A DNA stretch of 64,000 bases from Dryomyza anilis (Eukaryota > Arthropoda > Insecta > Diptera > Dryomyzidae): contig OX638131.1 of assembly GCA_951804985.1 (NCBI GenBank), positions 55,156,470-55,220,469 on the forward strand, written 5' to 3'. Position 1 is the first letter of the stretch; each line of letters begins with the position of its first letter. The position numbers and the translations under genes are program-made. The notes beneath the pieces are model-generated. The model worked only from the letters and a program-made list of their open reading frames with translations, did not search any database and was not told the DNA's origin. Shown one piece after another: positions 1 through 11,600 of the stretch.

Positions 1-345
1 ATGTTTTACCGAAGTCAGTTTTCACAACTTCTACAGGTGGGCCAATTAATTGAGTCAAACATAAAATTTGATATTCGCTTTTTAATGATTCAATATGCAA
101 CAAAATGAGCATCATGTTCAAATTCTTGACAGCAAAAATAAATTGAGCCATTTAATGCTTTAATAACATAGCATACACTAAATAATGCAATATCCTGTTT
201 TAAAATAGCAACGTAGAAGAAAATAATGTTAGAAGAAACTGAAAGAAGCCGCCGACGCACGAGTCGCACAAACAAAAAACAAAATGAAATCCAGAAGAAA
301 AAAGTGTTGCAATTTAAGAAAATAAAAAATATAGTTCTGTGGAAA
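1..345 (+). mobile_element. MITE family A, copy 1 (truncated both sides)
   Basis: The sequence is closely similar to the central part of the full copy at 49557-50470, starting at its internal ATGTTTTACCGAAGTCAG and running to about base 345. The left part lies outside the window and the right terminus is missing. It sits within the intron downstream of RnrL exon 3. No credible protein was seen. Confidence 0.75.
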
Positions 346-796
346 AATAGTTTAACAAAAAAACTTAAAGCGATTTTTCTTTTAATAGTATAGGCTAATT
401 GTAATAAAAATAAATAAAAAATAAGTATGCAGTCAAAATCAGCACCAGCGAATTATATAGAGTTGATGTATGGAATGTACATGGCAATATCGTGTTGGGT
501 AGTGTTATTAGTTTACTTTATTTTATTATATTGGCCGCTTTTCGAAGGTTATAAACCCAAATGTCTTTATATATGATGCGTTTAAGTTTTTTAAAAGCTT
601 ATATTTTCAAGACTTGTAAACTATTAATTTTTAATCTATTAATATTAATTACGAATTAATTTCGCAAACCCCATACAAAGGCGGTCGTGGGAATTAGTGG
701 GTTACAATCGTTATTAGATCATAAGAAAATTATTTACACAGCAATGCATGATTATTTAAGACAGTTACGTAATATATTGCAATCATAAAATATTAC
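346..796. other. AT-rich intronic sequence, nothing recognised
   Basis: This is the RnrL intron between exon 3 and the next, unseen exon. It is low-complexity AT-rich DNA with no open frame or repeat that could be assigned, apart from the donor site of exon 3 at its upper edge. Confidence 0.6.
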
Positions 797-974
797 CTGA
801 AAAAGCTTTCTTTGTCTCCTTGTGTAAATTTGAAACTGCAATACGAGCTGCTAATATAGCATAATCGGCATGATTTGTGGTTAAACTTGCAGCAGTCTCT
901 GCTGCCAAATTATCCAGTTCCTGTGTCGTTACCCCTGTATATAATCCATTTATAACTTTAAATGTTATTGATAC
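797..974 (-). CDS. RnrL: RnrL exon 3 (ATP-cone, second part)
   Basis: This 178-nt exon has an acceptor ending TTTTCAG and a donor GTAATA (796-791). It continues the RnrL frame from residue 41. Conserved blocks are [43 protein letters not shown] and a terminal FS. The Asp in QELDNLAAE (residue 61 here) corresponds to mouse R1 Asp57, the residue known for dATP feedback inhibition, so the allosteric site is kept. Truncated or full copies of one repeat family lie about 450 bp below (1-345) and 150 bp above (1122-2037), yet the exon is clean. Downstream exons with the catalytic cysteines lie left of the window. Confidence 0.96.
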
Positions 975-1090
975 CTGAAAAGTAGAGAATTACATCTTCT
1001 TTAATACTACTTATTTATATACTAAAATTTGATAAAAGTTAACGGTTGAAATTTAATTTTTTAATGGGATATTCGTAATTAAGCATTTTT

Positions 1091-1121
<31 letters not shown>

Positions 1122-1127
<6 letters not shown>

Positions 1128-2031
1128 AAAAAATATTGTACGCATATATAACAATTGATATTAATAGCAAACAAAGTCATATTCCAATTAAAAATATGAA
1201 TGTATTTACTAATTAATTAATTGTATTTAAATATTTTTTAATTAAAACATTAATAGGAATTAATTTAATATAATTTCAATACAACTAAATCTTTAATAGT
1301 ATTAACTACTTTTATTTGTTACTTTTGATTTATTCATTTTCTTAAATTGCAACACTGTTTTTTTCTTCTGGATTTCATTTTGTTTTTTGTTTGTGCGTCT
1401 CGTGGGTCGGCGGCGTCGTTCAGTTTCTTCTAACATTATTTTCTTCTACGTTGCGATTTTAAAACAGAATATTACATTATTTAGTGTATGTTATGTTATT
1501 AAAGTATTAAAGGGCTCAATTTATTTTTGAGGTCAAGAATTTGAACAAACAGCTTATGATGCTCATTTTGTTGCATATTGAATCATTAAAGAGCTAATAT
1601 CAAATTTTATGTCTGACTTAATTAATTGGCCCACCTGTAGAAGTTGTGAAAACTGACTTCGGTAAAACATTCGTTAGGTTGAAAGAATTTTACAAAACAT
1701 ATCAAACAGTATAAATACTTATTTAATATTTATTTTATGTTATCTATTCGACAAATATTTTATTTAATTTAACAAAATATTTAATTGATCCAAATTTCTA
1801 TCGAATGAAATTTTTAATTGATGTTACTAATTAATTAATTAATGATTTAAAAATACCCAATAAAAAATATAATCAATATGACAAAAAAATTAATTAATGT
1901 TTCTCCAATTAACATATTCTCATTATTACGAATATGGGATTCAATGCTACTAAAAGTTACATCGGCTGAGTTTCAATTAAAAATTAATTGGATTGATTAA
2001 CATTTTAGTTATATTTACACACTTTTTTTTC

Positions 2032-2037
<6 letters not shown>
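1122..2037 (-). mobile_element. MITE family A, copy 2 (full length, about 916 bp)
   Basis: This is a full-length non-autonomous DNA transposon in inverse orientation. Its termini read CACAGAAAAAAA at the low end and TTTTTTTTCTGTGTG at the high end. Flanking TA dinucleotides come from a (TA)n tract that it splits. TA target duplications plus CACAGAAA-type ends suggest mobilisation by a Tc1/mariner-type transposase (inference). It is homologous over its length to copies at 49557 and 58342. Confidence 0.85.
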
Positions 2038-2101
<64 letters not shown>

Positions 2102-2290
2102 ACATTGACTTTTTATTAAGTTTGTGCATATATGTAACGCCCCTTAGGATGCGTGTCCGGTATGGAAAAGTGTATATAAATTCTTGATCAGTATCACTAG
2201 CCGAGTTCATTTAGCCATGTCCGTCTGTCTGTCCGTTTTTCTGTCCGAATACTTGAGAAATACTGATCGGAATGTGATATTTTTGGTTTC
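2038..2290 (-). mobile_element. mini-me/DINE-1-like element, copy 1 (3' part, with (TA)n)
   Basis: A (TA)n microsatellite (about 2038-2097) is followed by a segment matching the 3' end of other copies in inverse orientation. It includes TTCTTGATCAG, a run of GTCY units (GTCCGTCTGTCTGTCCG, about 2218) and the GTAACGCC block. (TA)n plus (GTCY)n is the hallmark of dipteran mini-me elements, generally grouped with Helitron-like DINE-1. The boundary beyond 2290 is not clear. Confidence 0.65.
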
Positions 2291-3870
2291 AGTATGTTTA
2301 GCCAAAAGTAGGATGATCTGAGTTCCAAAATGAGCCCATGAGATCTTTTATATAACTCTTTAGGAACCAGTAACTCTAAAAGTAATCAAAATTCACCTAA
2401 AAACATGTGATCCGCATACATTTTTTTACATTATATCCAGATTTTGCAATTTTATGAAATACTAGTCTTAAAAAAATTTAAATATAGGCGTGGTCTTTTA
2501 TTTTTTAAGATTTTTTTTTAATTGTTTTTTCTTTTATAGCAATTTTTAAATTGTAGGGATATAAGACGTAAATGTCTGATATGTGAATAATATTCTGAGT
2601 GATCAGCGTAGTTAGGAACTTTAAGATTAAGGTATACAATCGTTAGTTAACATCATCATTAGTTAAAGTAATCAAATAGTCAAACGAATATCGACCATTC
2701 CACGACAAACTGGGCACTTTTCGAGATTTACTAATTTTGATTTCGTTGAAACTTTGCAGTCTTGTTTTGTTCTATGTCAAAAATATTTACATGTGTCCAG
2801 AATTTTTTTTTTTTTTTTGGTAGGGAGGTCGCTAAGAGATATATATTAAAACTAGATTTTTAAATAATTTGAAATATCTATATTAATAAAACAAAACGTG
2901 TTTTTTTCTCTTGCACTAACCGGCCGTATTTTTGAACAGATTTTAATGATACTGGTAACAAACGATTCGTATTAATCTGTTGTATTGCGTGCTATATTTA
3001 GTTTTTATAATTTTAGAACAAAAAATGCCAGAAAAACGTAAAAACTAAATTACAACAACCATATGAAAAAGAGTACTGCAGTAGACTGCGCTCACTGTGG
3101 TTAGTGCAGTGCATCACACTCTCTCATAAAGAATTGCACACAAAAGAGCAACAACAACTCTGTCTCATGGTTTTTTGTTGTTTTTGTTGGTTTTACACAG
3201 CAAACGTCTCCACGAAAGAGTTTTAACTATTGCGCTAAGAAAATATAATTGTTAATGTATTTAAATGAAATTAATAAAACAACATATTTCGAAAACGTGA
3301 AATATAACCAACGATTAAATTAATAAAAAAATTAAAGAAAAAAAAAACAACATTTAAAATATATTACAAGTGTTTTCACAGTTTTTAAATATACTTAAAT
3401 TATTTAATATAAATTTATAAAAAAATAAACTTGTAGGAAACCCAGAACTGTGATTCAAATATAAAAAATATAAAATTGCAATGTAATTGCAAAAATAAAT
3501 GTGTACAAATATTTAAATCTGATATTAAATAAATATTTAAATATTTAAAACATCAGACCAAAAACTCTATATTGTAAATCCAAAAATATTATATAAATAA
3601 AATATAAAAATATATATTTTGGATTTACAAATAAAAATATAATATATCTTCATATAATCTTATTTTTCCTTTATATTTAGAAACAAATTTTCAGCTAGTT
3701 GGATGGTTTTTACTAGTATTAAATAAAATTTTAAATTTATCATCATGAAGCATTAAATTGTAATAGTATTAAAAATAGTTAGAACATTACTAATAAGTAA
3801 CTTATTTTACTATATCCGAAACAATTGAGTATTTTTACATATAATTTGAATTTTCGAAATAGTTGTAAAA
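2291..3870. other. AT-rich intronic DNA with one strong hairpin
   Basis: No coding sequence was recognised. A near-perfect inverted repeat with arms TTGTAAATCCAAAAATAT and its complement lies at about 3572-3630. The rest is low-complexity A/T sequence that may be old, unrecognised repeats. Confidence 0.5.
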
Positions 3871-4330
3871 TTTAACAGCCCTATTCTAGCGAACAATGAC
3901 AATTGTTATCAATAACAATTGTAACAAATGACAATTAATTCAGACTTCTACGTCAATAAACATAGAAAATAAAATTGACAGTATACGAAATAGTGACAAT
4001 TGTGACAAAGCGCACTATTGTGACCGATTTGAATTTGTGACTTCTTATTTCTAAAATAAGAATATTAGAAATAAGAAAATTACAATATTCCCAAACTCTA
4101 CCAAAGGAAAAACATATTTAGATGATTACACTATTCTACAAGTATTTTAATATGGAATGAAAACTCTAATTTCTGGTAGATTTGGGTCTCCTGACTCTTG
4201 ATGCGTACTCATGAAATTTGCCTACCATGAAATATTAAAATACTTGTTAACTAAAAACTGAGATTGAGAAAATTAGAAATGAATTCAGTGACAAAAAAAC
4301 CTTTGGAGTAACGGTTCCGATGGTTTATTA
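3871..4330. repeat. Probable old MITE remnant with palindromes
   Basis: The segment opens with CCCTATTCTAGCGAAC and contains a perfect palindrome ACAATTGTTAT-CA-ATAACAATTGT at 3899-3922. Further along, AAGTATTTTAATAT (about 4139) recurs inverted near 4224-4245. A related CCCTATTCTAGCAG start occurs at about 27310. No matching opposite terminus was found, so the limits are uncertain. Confidence 0.35.
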
Positions 4331-4379
4331 GGCAATATTATTTTTTTTTGTTATTTCAATTTTATTTTTATAAAATTTC

Positions 4380-4601
4380 ATAAGTAATTCCAAATTTCAA
4401 TTCAATTTCGATTTTTTCAAATTAAAAATCTCGATACCATTTCGAATTTTCTCAATTATAAATGGAAAAATCTTAATTTTTGTTGGAATTTCCTCAATAT
4501 CAATTGTAAAATCCCAATTTTATTTGGAATAATCTCAATTTAAAATAAAATATCTAAATTTCGTTTGTAATTTTCTCAATTTAGAATATAATACTAAAAT
4601 A
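4380..4601. repeat. Degenerate AT minisatellite, block 1
   Basis: Imperfect repeats of roughly 25-30 bp are built on TCTCAATTT...TTTGGAATTT. The same motif resumes at 5480-5660, so the two blocks may be one array split by later insertions. Confidence 0.55.
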
Positions 4602-4705
4602 AAATGTTTCTATGAAAAGATGTTGTTAGCCTCAGTCCATGCTGGAACTGGGGACCTTTCGGCTCGCAGTCCAACACACTACCCGTGAGCTACCGACGCT
4701 ATTTT
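4602..4705 (-). repeat. tRNA-derived SINE, head fragment
   Basis: The reverse complement reads as a tRNA-like head: GGTAGCTCACGGGTAGTG (A-box region), an anticodon-arm block TTGGACTGCGAGCCGAA, and GGTCCCCAGTTCCAGC (B-box, degraded). It is followed by GCTAACAACATCTTTTCATAG, as in the full copy at 47322. The SINE body is missing. It is too diverged to be a working tRNA gene. Confidence 0.75.
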
Positions 4706-4754
4706 CCCTTTTGAGTTTCCCCAAAATGCGGACATCAGATGCAAACAATTTTGT

Positions 4755-4945
4755 AAGTTTTTGCATCTAGCCCCACTACATTATGTTTGTATGAAATGAT
4801 TCATCGCTGCGTGCATTTTTCTGCATTTTATCAAATATTTTATAAAGAAACTTTAAAAAATATAAAAAAATTTCAGAAAGCGTACTCAACGTATCGTTTG
4901 ATACATGAATCAAAAATTGTAGTCACACGATATTCAACCGATATT
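4755..4945 (+). repeat. Dispersed repeat carrying the empty site of the 34971 element
   Basis: The segment GTACTCAACG...GATACATGAATCAAAAATTG matches the sequence on both sides of the insertion at 34971-36051. A related piece (CTAGCCCCACT) also occurs near 18220. It has no coding content. It shows what the target looked like before that element inserted. Confidence 0.6.
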
Positions 4946-5340
4946 CACGTTATATTTAAAAAATAAGAGAATATAGAGATTTGTTATAAGTTACACTCTC
5001 GATACCCTTTTTAGGTAACACATATATATATTTTTTTTGATTTTATGCAAAAACTAATATCTGCAGACATATATTCTACTAGAAAATGATAAGTTTAATC
5101 CAACAACCCTCAATTTATAGAACAGTGTAAGTGGATTAATTTAAATTCATGGATTATAAACAAATAATCCCTATTTTATAATTTTAAAGGGGTCGCATGA
5201 GATATTTGGAGTTAAAAAGGGGGTTGCGACATCAAAAAGGTTGGGAACCACTGTCTTAATAAATTACAAAATTTCGTTCAAATTCAACATTTGGCATTCA
5301 GTTAAATGACTGTAGCACGTGAACCATAAGTTAAAGATTG

Positions 5341-5512
5341 AAATTCAACATTTTGCAATCAGTTAAATGACTGTAGTATATAAAATATTTTATGACTGTA
5401 GCACGTGAACCATAAGTTAAAGATTGAAATTCAACATTTTGCAATCAGTTAAATGACTGTAGTATATAAAATATTTTATTTTTCAATTTTAAAATCAAAT
5501 TTCATTTGGAAT
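5341..5512 (+). repeat. 86-bp tandem duplication
   Basis: Units starting AAATTCAACATTTTGCAATC begin at 5341 and 5427, and a partial upstream unit begins at about 5278. The shared motif GTTAAATGACTGTAG recurs in each. The sequence is non-coding. Confidence 0.75.
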
Positions 5513-5660
5513 TTTCTCAATTTAATTGGAATATCTCAATTTCATTTAGATTTTTCTTAATTTCAAATGAACTTAAATTCATTTGGAATTTTCCCAATTT
5601 CAGATCGAAAATCTCAAAATAATTTGGAATTTTCAGAATTTCAATTGGAGATGGTGTAGT
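5480..5660. repeat. Degenerate AT minisatellite, block 2
   Basis: This has the same TTTCATTTGGAATTTTCTC motif as 4380-4601 and immediately follows the 86-bp duplication. Confidence 0.5.
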
Positions 5661-5699
5661 ATATACATTCAAATATGCAGTAAATATTTCCCAAACAAT

Positions 5700-6720
5700 A
5701 CATTCAACAATACATTTATGTGCGGCCCGCGAAGACTTTTTAAATAATATAAGAAAAATATATTTTTAAGAATTGAACAATTTTTAAAAATATTTTATTT
5801 TACTTTTTCTATTTTCAGGCGTTAAAATGATTATTATATTAAATAACGGAGGCATAATCAAGATTACCATTTATTCTTGGTTAAAAATTTATTAATTTAT
5901 TTTAAAAAAATCAATATTTTTATATTTTCCAAAATTTAATAATGAGAAATTGAGACTCGAAGACTCGAGTCTTAATTTATTTTCATAATTTTCATTTTAA
6001 ATATTATACATGGCGTTGAACAAATGGCATATCAATAATGTTTATCTTACTTTCATGAAGTAATATTGTTTTTTATTCATAAAATTTTAAATTTAATGTA
6101 AAGTTTTGAATTTCCCTTGGCTATATTTCACCAGCATTTATAAAAAATATATAGTAGCGCATAGTTTTGCACGTCTAACAACGAAATGATAAATACATTA
6201 TTGTTTTTGATTCGACTATTAAAAATAAAAGGAGAGAAAAATAATTAAAACTTAATAATCTTAAAAACTAGACAAAACCATTTTCGGAATTAGCTCCAGT
6301 ATCTAATAAAGGCGCAATCAAAATAAAACAAGAATCAAAAATTTGTAGACAAGAGTCTTGCATTGTATAAAATTTAAATGTATTCATTTTAAATTTTTTT
6401 TTTAGTAAGTAAAACTTTTTGTTTAGAGACATTCCACACCAATTCTATCAGAGTTCAAGACTCACCGTCTCCAGAGATACAGTGCTCCAAAGTTTCAAAA
6501 AATTAATCAATAATCACTTTTTGTGGTTGTAGAAAAAAACTCTTTACCGTAGAATGCTGCAAACCTCATTTTAAGGATAATAAAATAAACTTTGTTATAA
6601 CTCCTAAATCCGTACATCTCTAATCAATGGATTGTCCTTGCAATTTAAATTAGTTGGACATAAAAAGGAACCCTTTTCACATTTATATAAATTTTAAATT
6701 TATATAAATATCAAATTTAT
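5700..6720 (+). repeat. Dispersed repeat F, copy 1 (about 1 kb)
   Basis: Several blocks are shared with 20290-21110 in the same order. These are AAATTTATTAATTTATTTT, GCGCATAGTTTTG...CGTCTAAC, AAAAGGAGAGAAAAATAATT, GAGACATTCCACACC and TCTCCAGAGATACAG. No ORF was found. The class is unknown; colinear blocks with indels suggest two old copies of one non-autonomous element. Confidence 0.6.
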
Positions 6721-7465
6721 ATACGATATTTTAAAAAAAAACTTTTTCAATATGTTTGGTAAGAAGTCTGCCATGTGATTTTATGCCTCGAAGTTTTCTC
6801 GAACTAACTTGGATAACAAAAATTCGATCTCGTTGCTAATTTTTAAAATTTCGTAATTTTAATAGAGTAAAATTTTATGTTAGGATATTTAAACATTTTC
6901 CACATCGAAATGTTTTTGAAATATATTTTTATATATTTGAACTATTTGATGCAATATTAATCCAGAATCGTTTTTATTATCGTTTCGAAAAAAAAAACGG
7001 CCATATGTCGCTTTGAACTATTTTTGTAGTTTTAGTACGATTTGGCCTTCTACATCGGTACAAGAGCTAATTAGATATCGTGCGATTTTGCGGACATAAA
7101 AAGTTGCAACAATTTTGGATGATTGTTAGATCTGTTTAAAAAATTGTCTGTGGTGTTTGAAATATACTCCATTGTATATACCCCTGGGAAAATTTTTCGC
7201 AGGATCAAAGAAATTCGAACATTTTTCCAATATATTTCAAACAGACAAAAATCGCACCATTTTTTGCAAAATTTTCGCCTGCATCGCTTTAAACGAGGAT
7301 CAATGGAAAATGTTCTCATCTTAACATTAAATTTTATTTTACAACAGAAGAACCAAATGTAAAAAACGAGCGATTTTTTTTTTTTTGTATGGAACACAAT
7401 TGAGTTGCCAATGCGGCCCGTGATGCCAAATGAGTTTGACATGCCTGCTGTAGGGTGTCGTATTT
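6721..7465. other. AT-rich intronic DNA, nothing recognised
   Basis: Open frames of 79 and 123 codons on opposite strands (7071-7442) overlap each other. They are composed of low-complexity residues and lack any recognisable domain, so they are not called as genes. Confidence 0.45.
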
Positions 7466-8685
7466 TTTTTTATGTCAAATTTTCAAATATCTCAGTTGGG
7501 TCGCTCAAAAGCAATTGTTGAATGCGGGTGTGTATGTATCGAATACTATGGGTCGATCAGCCATAATATTCGAAGCAGGGGGAATAACATGTAACCCTTG
7601 GGTACGTGCCGTAACTGCATGGGTACTATGAAAGTGCGACTATGACCTCCAAGTGGTGACCGCTGGAAACAGTCTCAGTACGGTCATGTGTCTGCTGAGA
7701 GCTGGGTGGCATAGTCGGGCGAAACTGAATGATATGTGGAGGATGATGCCTTAATGTATAATCCAGAATCATTAAAATCCTATATTCCCCTAGTCCACGA
7801 TGTCAGGCGACCCGTGTCATTGGACGGTTGCAGTCAGGGGCAAAAGATTGTGATGGAACGGAGCCACGCTGATATCTGGTCGCCTCAGCGAGTATGTGTA
7901 GCCTTGTCATGGTATAAGGGGCTATGCCATGACCAACCTATAATCCCCTCTTATATATTTACAGATGGATAAAAACATGAAAAAACTTTAAAAAAGCAGG
8001 GCTTAACTGCTTCGGAACTGGCGGACAGAATGGAGGCTCATCTCCATGACGACGACCGCCAGGGCAGAAGAAACAAAAAGAAAAACCCCAAAGTTAGCTA
8101 AGACCACGAAACAGGCCAAAACTGTCAAGTGTGAAGCGCCCAAGGAAGAAACAGTGTCTGAAGAGAAACCCACAACAAGTAGAGGGGCTGCTTTGGCAGA
8201 GGCGAAGATAAGAAAACCCCGCCACATGCCAACATTACCACCATTGGGGCAACCTGGTGGGGCAGACGATCCCCGACGCGAGGGACTGAGCGGTTCTGGC
8301 CGGAAGTGGTACCTGCGGTAACTTGTAAAGCAAGCTATGCTAGTGCCGTGAAGTCGGTAAGAGTGGCCGTATTGGCGAAGGACTTTCCAGATCAAGTACT
8401 CACCAGTGAGGATCTTTCAACTCTGGAGGAGGCGATCGTGGATGAAATGGATCTCGGATGGACGTGCAAACTGAAATTCGAGGACATATCCTTCAAGCCA
8501 GGAATGCTGCTAGTGGAATGCACCAACTAGGAGACTGCAGACTGGTTAAAACAGGCGGCTGGAAAACTAACGGCGTGGAAGGGGGTTGATGGCAAGTGTT
8601 TGTGATGACATACCTCACATGCACACCATCGAAATCTACTTTCCCAGAAGGGTTGGGAAAGAAACCAGCAAGTTGCTAAGCCTTC
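7466..8685 (+). pseudogene. LOA-clade LINE, 5' region and ORF1 N-part (DUF4780-like)
   Basis: After a GC-richer leader (about 7500-7960) the sequence encodes two overlapping ORF1-like pieces. The first (8046-8321) is a Lys/Glu/Thr-rich segment. The second (8306-8530, continuing past a TAG to about 8680) includes VRVAVLAKDFPDQVLT, DLGWTCKLKFED and, after frame breaks, KLTAWKGVDGKC. This pattern resembles the DUF4780 domain of insect non-LTR ORF1 proteins, which bind nucleic acid. Stops and a frame change make it a pseudogene. It is cut at about 8685 by the poly(A) end of an oppositely oriented LINE. Its C-terminal tail may be the coding-like sequence at 12055-12240, so both may belong to one LOA element (inference). 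Confidence 0.6.
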
Positions 8686-11600
8686 TTTTTTTTTTTTTTT
8701 TTTTACAAATTAACCAACGCTCAGGGGATGCCCCCTATTCATGCAATGCACAGTGTTGATCGTAAGAAGGGATGATAGGTTATATGGAGGGTGGAAAGAT
8801 GGAGTAGTGTCGGTGAATGTTTGTTTTGAACTTGCCAATATCAAAAATGTCGGGAAAAACAGACGCAGGGAGATTGTTCCACAAACGTATCGTGCGACTG
8901 AAGAACGAATTCTCTCGGTAATGCGTGGTTCTATTGAGAGCCGAGTGAACTACGAAGGGGTGGGCTTGGTTCGATGCCCGAGTAGAACGAGAGGACACAC
9001 GACCTGGTGGAATCAGGCCATGTATTTCCCTCGAACACTTACCATTGTAATACCTATAGAACAGGCTTACACACCCTACGGTCCTTCGGTGCTCAAGAGA
9101 ACCAATAGAGGATGAAATATTTTCATCCCCTATTAAATATATTGCACGCTGTTGGATTCGATCCAGGAACTCCAAAGAAGATTTTGAAGCCCCTGCCCAT
9201 ATGTGCGAATTGTATTCCATCTTAGGCCGAATATAGGTGGTGTAGACAGTGCGCAAGTCAGCAGGAGTGAAGTATGTCTTACACCGTTTTAAAAAACCGA
9301 GGCACTTGGCCGCCTCTTTCGACACGTCAAATATGTGATCATTCCAACGGAGATCACATTGAATTGATATGCCCAGAACGTCAAGAGCAGCTGACTCTGC
9401 AATATCCACAGCACCCATATTAAGGGGAGGTAGGGTTGAATCCATTCTTTTGTGAGATAACAGACAACATTGGGTCTTGCGTGCATTAAAATCAACTCTA
9501 TTTGCAAGACCCCACTCGGAGATTGTTTTAAGGTCATTATTGAGTGTGTCATTCATAGTGCGTCTTTTACTCTCAATCTCCAAAGAGGTTGGGCGCTTTT
9601 TGAACGAGTATGAATGACAAATGTTGCTATCATCTGCAAAGGAATGGATTGGGTTCTGGGTCAATGACAGAAGGTCATTGATAAATACCAGAAATAGGGA
9701 CGGGGATAGGACGGAACCCTGCGGAACTCCAGAATTGATGAAATGTTGTTCCGAAAGAACACCATCCATCGCAACTCGTATTGAACGACCCTGGAGAAAA
9801 CTCGATATCCATCGAGTAAAAGATTCACCAACACCATATGCAATTAGTTTTGAAACGAGGGCTTTATGCCACACTCGATCAAAAGCCTTGGAGATATCAA
9901 GAGCAACAGCCTTGCTCTCCCCGAAAAGGTGAACACAATTATTCCACTTTTCGGAGAGGACCGCCATCAAGTCACCTGTGGATCTGGTCCTACGGAAACC
10001 GTATTGTCGGTCACTGAGCAATTCGTTGTGCTCAAGATAGTTCACAAAGTGGAAGTTAATTACGCTCTCCATTACCTTGGAGAGTGCAGAGCATATTGCA
10101 ATGGGTCGGTAATTGGCAGGGTTCGTGGCCTCGCCCTTTTTCGGAACTGGCTGGACATTGGCAACCTTCCAACAAGATGGAAAAACTCCTGTCGTGTAGG
10201 AGATGTTGAAAAGGTTACGCAACGGACAAGCCAGCGTTGACGCGCACTTCTTCAACACATGGGCAGATATGCCATCTGGCCCAGAGGCTTTGTTAATGTT
10301 GAGGTTTTCTAAAACCTTTTTAACTGCCCGAGTTCGAAAATGTATCTCCGGCATTGCAGAAGAAACAAAATCGACGACAGGCAGTGGTTGATTACTATCT
10401 GGGAGCGTTGAATTATTTGCAAATAATTCTGCCAAGAGATTAGCTTTATCAACCGGGTCAGTGAAGGTCTGGCCATTCATACTAAGAGTTGGAGTAGACG
10501 ATGTCGTCTGATTCTTCACCCTTTTTACAAATGACCAGAAATTTTTACTACCCCTGTGATAGAGTAGGACCTTTTTGCGCGCGTTTTGTTCGTGAAGAAA
10601 CTTTTCGCGCGAGATCACGGCATTACAGCGATTCCTAGCCTGTATACGAAGTCTTTCAGTATCAGCATTCTTGTTAGAACGCCAAGTCTGAAAGGCTTCC
10701 TCTTTCGACCTGACTGCAATCCTGCAAGTCTCATTAAACCAAGAGTGGTCCTTAGGTTTAATGCTAATTTTTTTAGAAGGTATGAAGGACCGCATACCTA
10801 ATAAAATAATATTTTGTACCATTAAAGCCGCAGCATTTATGTCTCTGTCAGCGAAACACAATTTCCAATTAAAATTGCGAAAAAAATCATTTAACGCAAC
10901 CCAATTTGCTTTTTCATAAAGCCATACATTCCTCTTCGGGGCTTTAATCGAAGAGGCGCGTAAACTAGAATACGAAAACTCAGCGGAAACAGTACAGTGG
11001 TCGGAATTACCAAGAGGTGCAAGGACTTTTACATCATATTTTTCATGATGTGAAGTCAGAAAAAGGTCTAGGACTTTTGGGCTTTGCCCGTCGACGCGTG
11101 GAATATACGTCGGCTCCTTCACCATTTGAGTGAGTTGGTTGCACTCGGCAAAAAGCTCAACATAACAACCCTCCTGTGTTGATAGACCCGAGTGGCTCAA
11201 CCAAGTGGCGTTGTGCACATTAAAATCGCCGGCAACAACAATTTCACTGCCTGGAAATTGCTCCAATATATTTGAGATCGAATCAGATAAGGCATCCAGC
11301 TTATTACAGGTGGAAACCCTATCTAAATTCGGACTCCTATAAAGAAAGCACAAGTGCATGATGTGTGTTTGAATTTTGAATTTAACCCAAATAGTATTAA
11401 ATTCGCTATCCGACACACTATGTTGTTGCTGCAGTTGATACGCAACGTCACTTCGGATAAAAAGAGCAAGGCCCCTATGGGCAGAGAATAATGGCAATAG
11501 GTGATAATCAGGTATATGAAAATCCAGTGGATCTGCACCCTCATTAACCTGGGTCTCACCTAGTGCCATTATTTGTGGCCTATGGATGGACACATACGCA

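Noticed and set aside
1977..2210. Opposite-strand frames of repeating Tyr-Ile
   Set aside because: They are the translation of the (TA)n microsatellite, not genes.
7071..7442. 123-codon minus-strand frame
   Set aside because: Overlaps a similar frame on the other strand, low-complexity ends, no family pattern.
8741..10801. Plus-strand and alternative minus-strand frames overlapping the LINE
   Set aside because: They are shadows of the 962-codon reverse transcriptase.
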